The position numbers and the translations under genes were made by a program. The notes beneath the pieces were generated by a model. It was not told the origin of the DNA, searched no databases, and was given only the letters and a program-made list of their open reading frames with translations. This document shows, one piece after another, positions 9,617 through 20,540 of a DNA stretch of 31,591 nucleotides. Origin of the DNA: Paulinella micropora (taxonomy: Eukaryota; Cercozoa; Imbricatea; Euglyphida); contig BJOX01000123.1 of the NCBI GenBank assembly GCA_009731375.1, positions 822,281 to 853,871 of the forward strand. The letters are read 5' to 3'. Position 1 is the first letter of the stretch, and every line of letters starts with the position of its first letter.

Positions 9617-10015
9617 TACATACATACATACATACATACATACGTACATACACACACATACACCATACATACATACATACATACATGCTACATGCATACA
9701 TACATACATACATACATACATGCATACATACATGCATACATTACATACATACGTACATACATACGTACATACATGCATACATACATACATGCATGCATGC
9801 ATACATACATACATACATACATACATACATTAATTCATTCATTCATTCATTCATTCATTCATACATAGGTACATACATACATAGATACATGCACACATAC
9901 ACACATACATACATACATACATTCTTCATTCATAGATACATTCATTCATAGATACATACATACATACATACATACATGCATACATACATGCATATATACA
10001 TACATGAAGGCATAT
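9617..10015 (+). repeat. CATA array with CATT and GCAT variants
   Basis: Tetranucleotide CATA units include a CATT block (about 9833-9862). Thr/Tyr/Ile/His frames are shadows. Confidence 0.95.
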
Positions 10016-10019
10016 GCAT

Positions 10020-10735
10020 AGCTACCTCCTACCTACCTACGTACCTACGTACCTACCTGCCGACCTACCTACCTACCTATCTAAATATGAACATAACATA
10101 AAATAACATAACATAACATAACATTACTTATTTACATAGCATTACATAACATTACTTTAATTACATAGCATAACATAGCATGGCATAACATAACATTACC
10201 TACCTACCTACCTACATACCTTACCCACGCATGGACATACATAAAGTAACATAACATAACATAACATAACATAACATTACTTCCATTACATAGCATTACA
10301 TAACCTTACATAGCATGACATAACATAACATTACCTACCTACCTGCCTACATACCTAACCTAGACATGTACATACATACATAAAGTAACATAACATAACA
10401 TAACATAACATAACATAACATAACATAACATAACATACCTACCTACCTACCTACCTACGGACATACATAACATAAAATAACAAAACAGAGTATACATAGC
10501 ATAACATAGCATAACTTGACATAACATAACATAACACAACACAACATAACATAACATAACGTAACATAACGTAACATAACGTAACGTTACATAACATAAC
10601 ATAACATAACATAACGTAACGTAACGTAACGTAACGTGACATAACACAACATAACATAACATAACATGACATAACATACATAACATAACATACCATAACA
10701 CAACACAACATAACACAACATTACATAACATTACA
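10020..10735 (+). repeat. ACCT tetramers and ATAAC/GTAAC pentamers in alternating blocks
   Basis: Blocks of ACCT alternate with CATAA/ATAAC pentamers in a higher-order unit that recurs around 10080, 10240 and 10380. Elements such as CATTACTT...TTACATAGCAT and CTACATACCT are shared between these units. Confidence 0.85.
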
Positions 10736-11002
10736 GACATACAGACAGACAGACAGCATACACACACACACACATACACACACACACACACGCAAACACG
10801 CATACACAAACATGCACATACACACATACTCGTACACATACACATAACACATAACACTGTAACACAAAACACATACAACATGTAGACATACAACATATAC
10901 ACCTACACATACACACACATTCACATACACATGCACGTCATGCAAGATATATACACTACACGTACACATGCACATACACATACACATACACACTAAAAAC
11001 AA

Positions 11003-11033
<31 letters not shown>

Positions 11034-11215
11034 TAGTACACATACACACAATACACAGACACAGACACAGACACACATAATACACATAATACAGACAGAG
11101 ACACAGACACAGAAACACAACACACCACCACCACACACACACACACACACACACATACACACACAACACACACACACACAGACACACAGACACACGCACA
11201 CACGGACACACATAC
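10736..11215 (+). repeat. CA-rich dinucleotide and hexanucleotide array
   Basis: CAGA, CACA, and CATACA/CACATA units dominate. Cys/Val frames on the minus strand are shadows. Confidence 0.9.
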
Positions 11216-11640
11216 ATACATTACATTACATTACATTACATTAGACTACATTACAGTGCATTACATTACATGCATCATACATACATACATACATACATAC
11301 ATACATACATACATAATGCACATAACATACATAACATACATACATGCATACATGCATACATGCATACATACATACATACATACGTACATACATACATAAG
11401 TACATACATACACGCATACACACATACATTACATACATAATGTACATACATGCATACATACATACATAACATAACATAACATAACATAACATAACATAAC
11501 ATAACATAATATAACATAATATAACATAACATAACATAACATAACATACATACATACATATACATACATACAAGTACTCATATATACATACATACATACA
11601 TGCATACATACATACAAACATACTACATACACATACACAA
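11216..11640 (+). repeat. CATTA, CATA, ATAAC arrays
   Basis: Short CATTA block, then CATA with GCATA variants, then ATAAC pentamers, then CATA. This is the end of the 7.3-kb low-complexity block. Confidence 0.9.
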
Positions 11641-12200
11641 GTAAGACATACCTGTAAGGAGTGATCGTGTATCCACTTGGTATTCGGATGGTTGATGCGC
11701 TATGGGAAGCGGTCCCAACCCGCCACCCAGCTGGCTTACGCTGAGAAAGACAGAAAGAAAAAGAAGTATAGGTAGGCTCACAGAATGAAAAACTAGACAA
11801 CTAAGAAGGGAAAGATAGAAACAGTAAGAAGTCTACCATGACCACCCGCCACTCGAGGTGTAAGGGAGCAGGGTATCCGCACCCTTCCCATTCTGTCTGT
11901 TCTTCTTATCAAAACATCGCGGCATGAGGTCATCTCGAAATACAATATTTTCCACATGAAATGGTCAGAAACTCTCCTTCTCCTATACTTCACTCTCCCA
12001 AACTAATCCCCCCTTCTAGTTTTCGTTAGCGAACCACATAAAGTGCCGCGTTGATTGAAGCGGGTGCCTGGGAAAGACCCGCCGCGGCCGGGAGATTTCA
12101 ATTCTGCTCCTGTTGCACAGTGACTCCTGATCTCTTCAAGAAGGAAAAATGGTTCGCTTTGCACGATTGCAACCTCAACTAACTCTTTTCTGCATATGCT
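11641..12200. other. Unique segment without a recognised gene
   Basis: This is about 550 bp of mixed sequence. One minus-strand frame of about 66 codons covers 11793-11993, but nothing marks it as real. A GC-rich patch (CCCGCCGCGGCCGGG, about 12079-12093) stands out. No tRNA or rRNA signature was found by eye. Confidence 0.5.
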
Positions 12201-12202
12201 AT

Positions 12203-12366
12203 TAATCTTCTCTCTTCTCTCTTCTCTCTTCTCTCTTCTCTCTTCTCTCTTCTCTCTTCTCTCTTCTCTCTTCTCTCTTCTCTCTTCTCTCTTCTCTCTT
12301 CTCTTTCTTTCTTTCTTTCTTTAGGAGTATCTCTTCTTCTTCTTCTTCTTCTTCTTCTTCTTCTTC
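12203..12366 (+). repeat. TTCTCTC heptamer array, CTTT and CTT arrays
   Basis: About 14 near-perfect TCTCTTC 7-bp units are followed by CTTT and, after a short break, CTT trinucleotides. Confidence 0.95.
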
Positions 12367-12607
12367 GCTTTTATTGAGAGAACAATTTTACAATCGGGCT
12401 CAGGGAACGTCCACGTGAAAAGTATAGCTAGTAAGTTATACCTTTATCTAAGGTGGAAACCTAGTTATTCAGTTGATCGCATATATAAAATATTAAATTT
12501 GTATTTAGCGGCTCGGTGTTATATATATCTAGTATTAATATTATTAATATTAATATTTATGTTTAGATATATTCAGTAGTGATAATATTATAATATGATA
12601 TGAATAT
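12367..12607. other. AT-rich unique segment
   Basis: Contains a palindromic stretch of TATTAATATTATTAATAT type near 12530-12556. No gene seen. Confidence 0.5.
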
Positions 12608-13087
12608 ATACTTCTCTCTTCTCTCTTCTCTCTTCTCTCTTTTCTCCCTCTCTCTCCTCTCATTTCTCTCTCCTCTCTTCTCTCTTCTCTTCTCTCTTCT
12701 CTCTTCTCTCTTCTCTCTTCTCTTTTCTCTCTTCTCTTTTCTCCCTTCTCCTCCCTTCTCTCTTCTCTCTTCTCTTCTCTCTTCTCTCTTCTCTCTTCTC
12801 TCCTCTCTCTTCTCTCTTCTCTCTTCTCTCTCCTCTCTCCTCTCTCCTCTCTTCTCTCTCCTCTCTCTTCTCCTCTCTCCTCTCTCTCCTCTCCTCTCTC
12901 TCCTCTCTCCTCTCTCTCCTCTCTCATCTCTCTCCTCGTCTCTCCTCTCTCCTCTCTCCTCTCTCCTCTCTCTCCTCTCCTCTCTCCTCTCTTCCTCTCC
13001 CCGCTCTCCTCTCTTCCTCTCCCGCTCTCCTCTTTCCTCTCTCCTCTCCCCTCGCTCCTCTCTCCTCTCTCCTCTCCTCTCTCTCTC

Positions 13088-13131
<44 letters not shown>

Positions 13132-13132
13132 C
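12608..13132 (+). repeat. About 525-bp homopyrimidine tract
   Basis: Almost every base is C or T, in TCTCTTC, CTCTCCT and CT patterns, ending in a pure CT run at the gap. Frames over it read Ser/Leu/Pro on the plus strand and Arg/Glu/Gly on the minus strand. Confidence 0.95.
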
Positions 13133-13875
13133 NNNNNNNNNNNNNNNNNNNNNNNNNNNNNNNNNNNNNNNNNNNNNNNNNNNNNNNNNNNNNNNNNNNN
13201 NNNNNNNNNNNNNNNNNNNNNNNNNNNNNNNNNNNNNNNNNNNNNNNNNNNNNNNNNNNNNNNNNNNNNNNNNNNNNNNNNNNNNNNNNNNNNNNNNNNN
13301 NNNNNNNNNNNNNNNNNNNNNNNNNNNNNNNNNNNNNNNNNNNNNNNNNNNNNNNNNNNNNNNNNNNNNNNNNNNNNNNNNNNNNNNNNNNNNNNNNNNN
13401 NNNNNNNNNNNNNNNNNNNNNNNNNNNNNNNNNNNNNNNNNNNNNNNNNNNNNNNNNNNNNNNNNNNNNNNNNNNNNNNNNNNNNNNNNNNNNNNNNNNN
13501 NNNNNNNNNNNNNNNNNNNNNNNNNNNNNNNNNNNNNNNNNNNNNNNNNNNNNNNNNNNNNNNNNNNNNNNNNNNNNNNNNNNNNNNNNNNNNNNNNNNN
13601 NNNNNNNNNNNNNNNNNNNNNNNNNNNNNNNNNNNNNNNNNNNNNNNNNNNNNNNNNNNNNNNNNNNNNNNNNNNNNNNNNNNNNNNNNNNNNNNNNNNN
13701 NNNNNNNNNNNNNNNNNNNNNNNNNNNNNNNNNNNNNNNNNNNNNNNNNNNNNNNNNNNNNNNNNNNNNNNNNNNNNNNNNNNNNNNNNNNNNNNNNNNN
13801 NNNNNNNNNNNNNNNNNNNNNNNNNNNNNNNNNNNNNNNNNNNNNNNNNNNNNNNNNNNNNNNNNNNNNNNNNNN
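13133..13875. other. Assembly gap (N)
   Basis: 743 unresolved bases between a CT run and a T5C16 run; probably more low-complexity sequence. Confidence 0.95.
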
Positions 13876-14120
13876 TTTTTCCCCCCCCCCCCCCCCACAC
13901 ACACACACACACACTGCCCCCGGCCCGGTGATTGTTGTGGTGATGTTGCTGTTGTCATTGTGTTCCTGTTATTCTTGTTGTTGCACTTGCTGTTGCTGTT
14001 GTCGTTGTCGTTGTTGTTGTTGTTGTTGTTGTTGTTGTTATCGTTGTCGTCGTTGTTGTTGTCTTTGTCGTCGTCGTCGTTGTTCTCGTTGTCGTCGTTG
14101 TTGTTGTCGTTGTTGTTATT
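13876..14120 (+). repeat. C-run, CA tract and GTT/GTC trinucleotide array
   Basis: T5, C16 and a CA tract lead, after a CCCCCGGCCCGG patch, into about 190 bp of GTT and GTC units. The minus strand would encode an Asn/Asp-rich stretch. With no flanking coding sequence it is treated as a microsatellite. Confidence 0.85.
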
Positions 14121-14161
14121 CAATACTTTGCTTGCGAGAAACTTGCTGCAAAATTTCTGTT

Positions 14162-14205
<44 letters not shown>

Positions 14206-14390
14206 TTATCTATCTATATCTATCTATCTGTCTATATTTCTCCAAGCCAACTTGTCATGCACGCGAAGTATGTATGCATGTATGTATACATTATGTATGT
14301 ATGTATGTATGTATGTATATCTATATCTATATCTATATCTATATCTATATCTATATCTACATCTATGTATGTATGTATGTATGTATGTAG
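14162..14390 (+). repeat. TATC array, then GTAT and ATCTAT arrays
   Basis: TATC units, about 40 bp of unique sequence, GTAT units, an ATCTAT hexamer run and a final GTAT run. Confidence 0.9.
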
Positions 14391-14510
14391 GGCGGAAAAA
14401 CCCCCAGGCCGATGATGCGTCCGGGGACTACACAGCGTGCAAGTGCGGGGGTGAACATACATACATACATACATACATCAACATTCATCCATCCCTCGCT
14501 CATAACCCCC

Positions 14511-14733
14511 NNNNNNNNNNNNNNNNNNNNNNNNNNNNNNNNNNNNNNNNNNNNNNNNNNNNNNNNNNNNNNNNNNNNNNNNNNNNNNNNNNNNNNNNNN
14601 NNNNNNNNNNNNNNNNNNNNNNNNNNNNNNNNNNNNNNNNNNNNNNNNNNNNNNNNNNNNNNNNNNNNNNNNNNNNNNNNNNNNNNNNNNNNNNNNNNNN
14701 NNNNNNNNNNNNNNNNNNNNNNNNNNNNNNNNN
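14511..14733. other. Assembly gap (N)
   Basis: 223 unresolved bases within a microsatellite region. Confidence 0.95.
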
Positions 14734-14745
14734 TATCTATCTATT

Positions 14746-14795
<50 letters not shown>

Positions 14796-14810
14796 ATCTA
14801 ATCTAATCTA

Positions 14811-14850
<40 letters not shown>

Positions 14851-14879
14851 GTCTGTCTATCTGTCTGTCTGTCTATCTG

Positions 14880-14967
<88 letters not shown>

Positions 14968-15083
14968 TCTACCTACCTACCTACCTACCTACCTACCTAC
15001 CTCCCTACCTACCTACCTACCCCTACCTACCTATCTATCTGTCTGTCCGTCTTTCTGTCCGTCTGTTCATCTGTCTGTGTCTG

Positions 15084-15138
<55 letters not shown>

Positions 15139-15169
15139 GTCCATCCATCCATCCATCCATCTATCTATG

Positions 15170-15209
<40 letters not shown>

Positions 15210-15210
15210 C

Positions 15211-15274
<64 letters not shown>

Positions 15275-15354
15275 GTCTGTCCGTCTGTCTCTCTATCTAT
15301 CTATCTGTCTCTCTGTCTGTCTGCATATCTATTTATCTATCTATCTATCTATAG

Positions 15355-15392
<38 letters not shown>

Positions 15393-15412
15393 GTCTATCT
15401 GTCTATCTATCT
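14734..15412 (+). repeat. TATC/GTCT/ACCT composite tetranucleotide array
   Basis: About 680 bp of TATC units with blocks of ATTT, AATC, GTCT, ACCT and CATC. Ser/Ile/Tyr/Leu frames are shadows. Confidence 0.95.
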
Positions 15413-15433
15413 TCTACGAATGATATTTTATGT

Positions 15434-15460
15434 AATAATAATAATAATAATAATAATAGT
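15434..15460 (+). repeat. AAT trinucleotide array
   Basis: Nine AAT units. This motif then marks most boundaries between modules up to 19 kb. Confidence 0.9.
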
Positions 15461-15567
15461 GCTTCTCTGTCAATGGCTGATGCATTTCTGCACATGCGCC
15501 TCCATCGTCTCACCCGTGAGGGGAGTACGAAGAATTGACGATAAGCTCTAATGACACCCCGCAAGGG

Positions 15568-15718
15568 NNNNNNNNNNNNNNNNNNNNNNNNNNNNNNNNN
15601 NNNNNNNNNNNNNNNNNNNNNNNNNNNNNNNNNNNNNNNNNNNNNNNNNNNNNNNNNNNNNNNNNNNNNNNNNNNNNNNNNNNNNNNNNNNNNNNNNNNN
15701 NNNNNNNNNNNNNNNNNN
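15568..15718. other. Assembly gap (N)
   Basis: 151 unresolved bases, with AAT units at the right edge. Confidence 0.95.
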
Positions 15719-15966
15719 ATAATAATAATAATAATAATGATAATAATAATAATGATAATAGTGTATCTCCTGCCAATTGCTGAGCCAAAAGGCCATGTGC
15801 ATCCAGTCCTCCATTCCATAAGGAAAGTCTCCACACCAATCGGTGGAATAAAGGAAGTGACGGCATAGAACATTACTCTAGGAGCTTTATACCAATCAGC
15901 CCATGGAAAGGACCGATGGCCTATGTACTCCCTAATAATGATAATAATAGTAATAATAATAATAAT
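15719..15966. other. Unique segment between two AAT arrays
   Basis: About 180 bp (15758-15936) lie between AAT/GATAAT arrays. The minus strand is open throughout (for example FPWADWYKAPR, FIPPIGVETF), but the frame continues as poly-Ile through the AAT repeats, so it cannot be delimited. It may be a fragment of a retroelement or a host exon. Confidence 0.35.
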
Positions 15967-16135
15967 ACTAACTCCCTCTGGTGTGTGCAAACGGCGCCTG
16001 GTGGCACAAGACATCAATTTTCTTGTGTGGGTGCCACCCGCGACCAAAACGGGTACGGTACAATCGCCGGGCTGGGGTTCCCGGGGGGAGGACCCCCCGG
16101 ACCCCCCCTGCCCCGTCGACAGGGTACGTTCGATT
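15967..16135 (+). repeat. GC-rich module G, copy 1
   Basis: Starts CTAACTCCCTCTGGTGTGTG, then GCGCCTGGTGGCACAAGAC...GTGCCACCCGCGACCAAAAC, then a palindromic G6/C6-rich patch (CCGGGGGGAGGACCCCCCGG), ending GTTCGATTGCCGGAGG. GGTGGCACAAGA and TCTTGTG...GTGCCACC can pair as a hairpin. Confidence 0.85.
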
Positions 16136-16312
16136 GCCGGAGGGCGCCTGGTGGCACAAGACCTCAATTTTCTGGTGTGCGTGCCACCCGCGACCAAAAC
16201 GGGTACGTACAATCGCAGGGCTGGGGTTCCCGGGGGAGGGCCCCCCTGACCCCCCCTGCCCCGTCGACAGGGTACGTTCAATTGCCGGAGGCAACGGCAA
16301 GTGCTGCTAAAA
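16136..16312 (+). repeat. GC-rich module G, copy 2
   Basis: Same module joined head-to-tail to copy 1, lacking the first ~27 bp. It ends CGGCAAGTGCTGCTAAAAAAC, the same tail seen after copy 3. Confidence 0.85.
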
Positions 16313-16548
16313 AACGGCATTCAGGACACTCCCCTAACGCAAATATTTGCATGAATTCCGAAAAAACTATATCAACATCAACAACGAGTCTGGGGCTAGC
16401 CACCCTGTCAACATGAGCTCCCAACTCCTCCTGGTTTCCACAAACCGTAATTTATAGGGATGGGGGGTGCGAAAAAAGGCAAAAAAAAACAAGGAATTTT
16501 GGCATTCAGGACACTCCCCTAACGCAAATATTTGCGTGAATTCCAAAT
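16313..16548 (+). repeat. Module H, copies 1 and 2
   Basis: The core GGCATTCAGGACACTCCCCT followed by AACGCAAATATTTGC and RTGAATTCC occurs at 16316-16359 and 16501-16544. The longer tail GAGTCTGGGGCTAGC...GCTCCCAACTCCTCC...ATTTATAGGGA follows copy 1 only. GCAAATATTTGC is a perfect 12-bp palindrome. Confidence 0.85.
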
Positions 16549-16621
16549 GCCACCCGGCGCCACAAGTTTTATATTTTCGAAGAGAGCTCATCAAGAAGTG
16601 TCGATACACCAAATATCAGCC

Positions 16622-16820
16622 GCTAACTCCCTCCGGTGTGCGCAAACAGTGCCTGGTGGCACAAGACCTGAATTTTCTTGTGTGGGTGCCACCCGCGACC
16701 AAAACGGGGACGTAAGTCGCCGGGCTGGGGTTCCCGGGGGGAGGGCCCCCCGGACCCCCACTGCCCCGTCGACAGGGTACGTTCGATTGCCGGAGGCCAC
16801 GGCAAGTGCTGCTAAAAAAC
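16622..16820 (+). repeat. GC-rich module G, copy 3
   Basis: Full-length copy with head CTAACTCCCTCCGGTGTGCG and tail GGCAAGTGCTGCTAAAAAAC, about 655 bp after copy 1. Confidence 0.85.
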
Positions 16821-16828
16821 AAGAAAAT

Positions 16829-17190
16829 TTGGCATTCAGGACACTCCCCTAACGCAAACATTTGCGTGAATTCCAAAAAATATACCAGCATCAAGATCGA
16901 GTCTGGGGCTAGCTACCCTGCCAATATGAGCTCCCAACTCCTCCTGGTTCCCACAAACCACGATTTATAGGGACGGGGGGGTGCAAAAAAAGGCCCAAAA
17001 AACAAGGAATTTTGGGCATTCAGGACACTCCCCTAACGCAAATATTTGCATGAATTCCAAAAAAAGTATACCAGCATCAAGATCGAGTCTGGGCCTAGCC
17101 ACCCTGCCAATATAAGCTCCCAACTCCTACTCGTTCCCACAAACCATGATTTATTCCGATAGGGGTGCGAAAATGCGAGTGGAGGGGGGG
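16829..17190 (+). repeat. Module H, copies 3 and 4
   Basis: Cores at 16831-16874 and 17015-17058 are both followed by the long tail with GCTCCCAACTCCT and CACAAACCAYGATTTAT. Spacing is 184 bp, the same as between the cores of copies 1 and 2 (185 bp). Confidence 0.85.
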
Positions 17191-17280
17191 TGGGGGTGGG
17201 TCCACAATTTTCATTTTCCCCCTCCCCCCAAACGCACCCCCTACTCCAACACCTTTCAGGGATAATAATAATAATAATAC
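17191..17280 (+). repeat. G-rich/C-rich stretch and AAT array
   Basis: GGGGGGGTGGGGGTGGG near 17184 and CCCCCTCCCCCC near 17219 form imperfect complementary arms, followed by AAT units that abut the 493-bp array. Confidence 0.7.
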
Positions 17281-18669
17281 TATATCTGAGGCGTACTGAT
17301 GCAGCTAATGGCATATCCTCAACGGACATAAGCCTCCAATACCCTTGTTCGAGGTCCTCCACCCCCCCGTGTCAGTCTCTCGCCTGATGATCGGGGCCAC
17401 CGATGGAGCTCCTGAGGGCAAGACTGCACTAAGCCGAGGTTATTCCGCAGTCCCAGCAACCTCTTGCAAGACGTCACCGAATGTGCAAGTGCATACACCA
17501 AGCGCGGTTGCTAGAGCTGCCTCGAAACCCCACCCATAACAATCTGGTGTCTGCTGGGTCCTGGGCTATCAACCAGCATATGCGGAGTTTAAGATCTTTT
17601 ACGCGCGCAACGACCCTCCTCCCCAGCATCTACCACCAAAGGGTTATGAGTTGGCGTCACAGTTTAACGCCTTGAGGCCATTGGGCTGGAACTCTGTTTA
17701 GCAAGTGTGACTAGGTTTTTTCATCGGGATTTCCCTCAAATATGTCACAGTCAACACTCCAAGGCAGATTTACTATATCTGAGGCGTACTGATGCAGCTA
17801 ATGGCATATCCTCAACGGACATAAGCCTCCAATACCCTTGTTCGAGGTCCTCCACCCCCCCGTGTCAGTCTCTCGCCTGATGATCGGGGCCACCGATGGA
17901 GCTCCTGAGGGCAAGACTGCACTAAGCCGAGGTTATTCCGCAGTCCCAGCAACCTCTTGCAAGACGTCACCGAATGTGCAAGTGCATACACCAAGCGCGG
18001 TTGCTAGAGCTGCCTCGAAACCCCACCCATAACAATCTGGTGTCTGCTGGGTCCTGGGCTATCAACCAGCATATGCGGAGTTTAAGATCTTTTACGCGCG
18101 CAACGACCCTCCTCCCCAGCATCTACCACCAAAGGGTTATGAGTTGGCGTCACAGTTTAACGCCTTGAGGCCATTGGGCTGGAACTCTGTTTAGCAAGTG
18201 TGACTAGGTTTTTTCATCGGGATTTCCCTCAAATATGTCACAGTCAACACTCCAAGGCAGATTTACTATATCTGAGGCGTACTGATGCAGCTAATGGCAT
18301 ATCCTCAACGGACATAAGCCTCCAATACCCTTGTTCGAGGTCCTCCACCCCCCCGTGTCAGTCTCTCGCCTGATGATCGGGGCCACCGATGGAGCTCCTG
18401 AGGGCAAGACTGCACTAAGCCGAGGTTATTCCGCAGTCCCAGCAACCTCTTGCAAGACGTCACCGAATGTGCAAGTGCATACACCAAGCGCGGTTGCTAG
18501 AGCTGCCTCGAAACCCCACCCATACCAATCTGGTGTCTGCTGCGTCCTGGGCTATCAACCAGCATATGCGGAGTTTAAGATCTTTTACGCGCGCAACGAC
18601 CCTCCTCCAGCATCTACCACCAAAGGGTTATGAGTTGGCGTCACAGTTTAACGCCTTGAGGCCAATGGG

Positions 18670-18672
<3 letters not shown>
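17281..18672 (+). repeat. 493-bp tandem repeat, two full copies plus a truncated third
   Basis: TATATCTGAGGCGTACTGAT recurs at 17281, 17774 and 18267, exactly 493 bp apart. Copies 1 and 2 appear identical. Copy 3 stops at 18672 where an AAT array begins. It carries a few differences (CATACCAATC for CATAACAATC, TGCGTCC for TGGGTCC, a 2-bp loss in CCTCCTCCAGC). Each unit holds 60-64 codon frames on both strands that repeat with it. There is no start context, domain or family resemblance, so no gene is called. Confidence 0.9.
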
Positions 18673-18712
<40 letters not shown>

Positions 18713-18721
18713 GTAATAGTA

Positions 18722-18766
<45 letters not shown>

Positions 18767-18962
18767 TTAATAATAATAGTAGGCTTTCTCAGACTACGGC
18801 AACTATTATCTTACGTGGACATGTGCGTCCATAGGGTCAACGGGGTCAGCCGATCCCAAAGCACGAATAATGATAATAATGATAATGATAATAATAATNN
18901 NNNNNNNNCATAATAATAATCATAATCGTAATCATAATCACAATCATAATAGCAATAATAAT
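18673..18962 (+). repeat. AAT arrays with a short unique island and a 10-N gap
   Basis: AAT/AGTAAT units (18673-18780), a unique island of about 85 bp, AAT/GATAAT units to 18898, a 10-base gap at 18899-18908, then ATAATC units. Confidence 0.9.
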
Positions 18963-19069
18963 GATAAGTATATTATACATAGGTTGGGTTATGAAAGGCG
19001 GCGTCTGTAATTGGTGCAAACCAAGTAAGCTGTTTATTCATGTTTTAAAATGAAATACTATGTATGTCA

Positions 19070-19073
<4 letters not shown>

Positions 19074-19123
<50 letters not shown>

Positions 19124-19148
19124 CGCCCGCCGCGGCATTTCTCATCTC

Positions 19149-19179
<31 letters not shown>

Positions 19180-19220
19180 CAGCATGCATCATGCATCATG
19201 CATCATTCATCATTCATCCC
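19074..19220 (+). repeat. CT dinucleotide run and CATTCAT heptamers
   Basis: A CT run (about 19074-19119), a GC patch (CCCGCCCGCCGCGGC), then about ten CATTCAT/CATGCAT 7-bp units. Confidence 0.9.
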
Positions 19221-19590
19221 CCTGCCGCCGCGGCATCAGAGCCGCATCATCATCTCACCTGTCAAAATGCCCGACCACCGTGTTGGCTATTCAAACTAAG
19301 AAACACAAAACACCGCTCACGCCTCCTGTACACACACTGCACACCACGCGCGCGCCCCGGCAACCGCCCCTGCAGCCAAGGAGACGCCAGCAACTGCCAA
19401 GCGCACGTCAGCTGCTTCAGCCACAAAAGATACTTTTTCATCAACACATTCGTACATACTCCTTACCTGTCTATTTTCTCTAGGGTCTCGAGTAGGCGGC
19501 TTGGTTTTGGGGGCGGATGGGCGCCGGGCATGCCAAACAGTGTGGGGCCCAGGCGAGGGCCGCAACTAATGCTACAGTGTTAATGATTTG
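19221..19590. other. Mixed unique segment, no supported gene
   Basis: Several overlapping short frames exist on both strands, none with a recognisable domain. It is CA/GC-rich in places (CACGCGCGCGCCCCGG). Confidence 0.4.
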
Positions 19591-19598
19591 TTCATTAA

Positions 19599-19620
19599 AG
19601 TCGCTAGTGAAATAGCGACT
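19599..19620. other. Perfect 8-bp-stem hairpin
   Basis: AGTCGCTA (19599-19606) and TAGCGACT (19613-19620) pair around a GTGAAA loop. No U-tract follows, and its role is unknown. Confidence 0.6.
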
Positions 19621-19884
19621 CCTAGCTAGGCACGACGGTGTTACTATATAATTACAATACCGGTAACATTTCTTTTTCACCTTCCTCACTTTTTTTTCCA
19701 CCGTTTAACGACTTCCACTAGACAATCGTAAGTAGACTCTTCTCCTCAGTACCAATTATTGGTTAGTAGTGATCATTAGGTTAGTTACTACGTATTAGAT
19801 AATAATTAAGTACATGTTAGTACCTGTTCTGCGGGTACTGGTGGCACTAGTTTTTACAATTGCCTTTTCCCCTCATATCACTGC

Positions 19885-20060
19885 CGCTCAAAAGGCAGTT
19901 TTTCCTGCGTGGCAGTACATCTTTTTAACTTCGTTCAAGGACTGGCGGGAATTTTTCTCATTGTTGAAGTCATAAACTGATTTATCGTTCTGCAAAGTTA
20001 CCGGTAATTGCCAGTGGTAGGGGGACGCACTGGTTGCCGGTTGTTAACTGTAGCTTCCCA
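19885..20060 (+). repeat. Third copy of the 2.9/3.1-kb dispersed repeat
   Basis: Shares GGCAGT...GTGGCAGTA, ACTTCGTTCAA, GACTGGCGGG, TCTCATTGTT, GTTCTGCAAAGTTA, GGTGGTAGGGG or its near match, and TTGCCGGTTGT with copy 2 at 3.1 kb, in the same order and orientation. Confidence 0.75.
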
Positions 20061-20151
20061 CTTATTCCTACTAGTGGCGGCAAGTCATATGTAGGTACAT
20101 ACTTGAACATCATTCATAATATTATTATACAGGTACTCATTCACTAGTTCA

Positions 20152-20215
20152 CACTCTCGCTCGCTCGCTCACTCACTCGCTCGCTCGCCGCGCTCACTCA
20201 CTCGCACCCTCACCT
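20152..20215 (+). repeat. TCGC/TCAC tetramer array
   Basis: About 60 bp of alternating CTCGCTCG and CTCACTCA units. Confidence 0.85.
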
Positions 20216-20540
20216 GAACCTTGTCTGCGAATGACGGCGCTGCTCATACCGTTCTACGTCTATGACAAATCGCCATAGAAGGGGGGCCCTGAGGAGATAA
20301 TTCAAAATTCAAATTCAAATTTGAATTCGAAAAACTCCAAACTCAAATTTGCATTTTGTAATGCGCGCGACGTACATACAACTGGTCCCGGAATGAAAGG
20401 CAGAGCCCAACCAATACTCGGGTTTACATACTAGTAGCTCTTTTCTTCTAGGAAAGATGAACAGAGCTATCTGACTGTAGTAGAATCGGAACGTAAGGAT
20501 CAGACAAGACTATGGCTCATGAGCTTTTATTAATAGTGTT
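20216..20540. other. Unique segment with an A/T palindrome
   Basis: TTCAAAATTCAAATTCAAATTTGAATTCGAA (near 20300) is built from overlapping inverted TTCAAA/TTTGAA pairs. There is no supported gene. This flanks the copia terminal repeat. Confidence 0.5.

Noticed and set aside
11641-12170. tRNA or small RNA gene in the unique island
   Set aside because: No cloverleaf, no GGTTCGA-type T-loop and no CCA-adjacent acceptor stem could be found on either strand.
12550-14123. Frames of 400-450 codons spanning the N gap near 13.1-13.9 kb
   Set aside because: Most of the codons are N, and the rest is homopyrimidine or GTT repeat.
17319-18633. 60-100 codon frames repeated in each 493-bp unit as a gene family
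   Set aside because: Frames recur only because the DNA unit recurs, both strands are open equally, and a 2-bp indel in copy 3 changes the frame.
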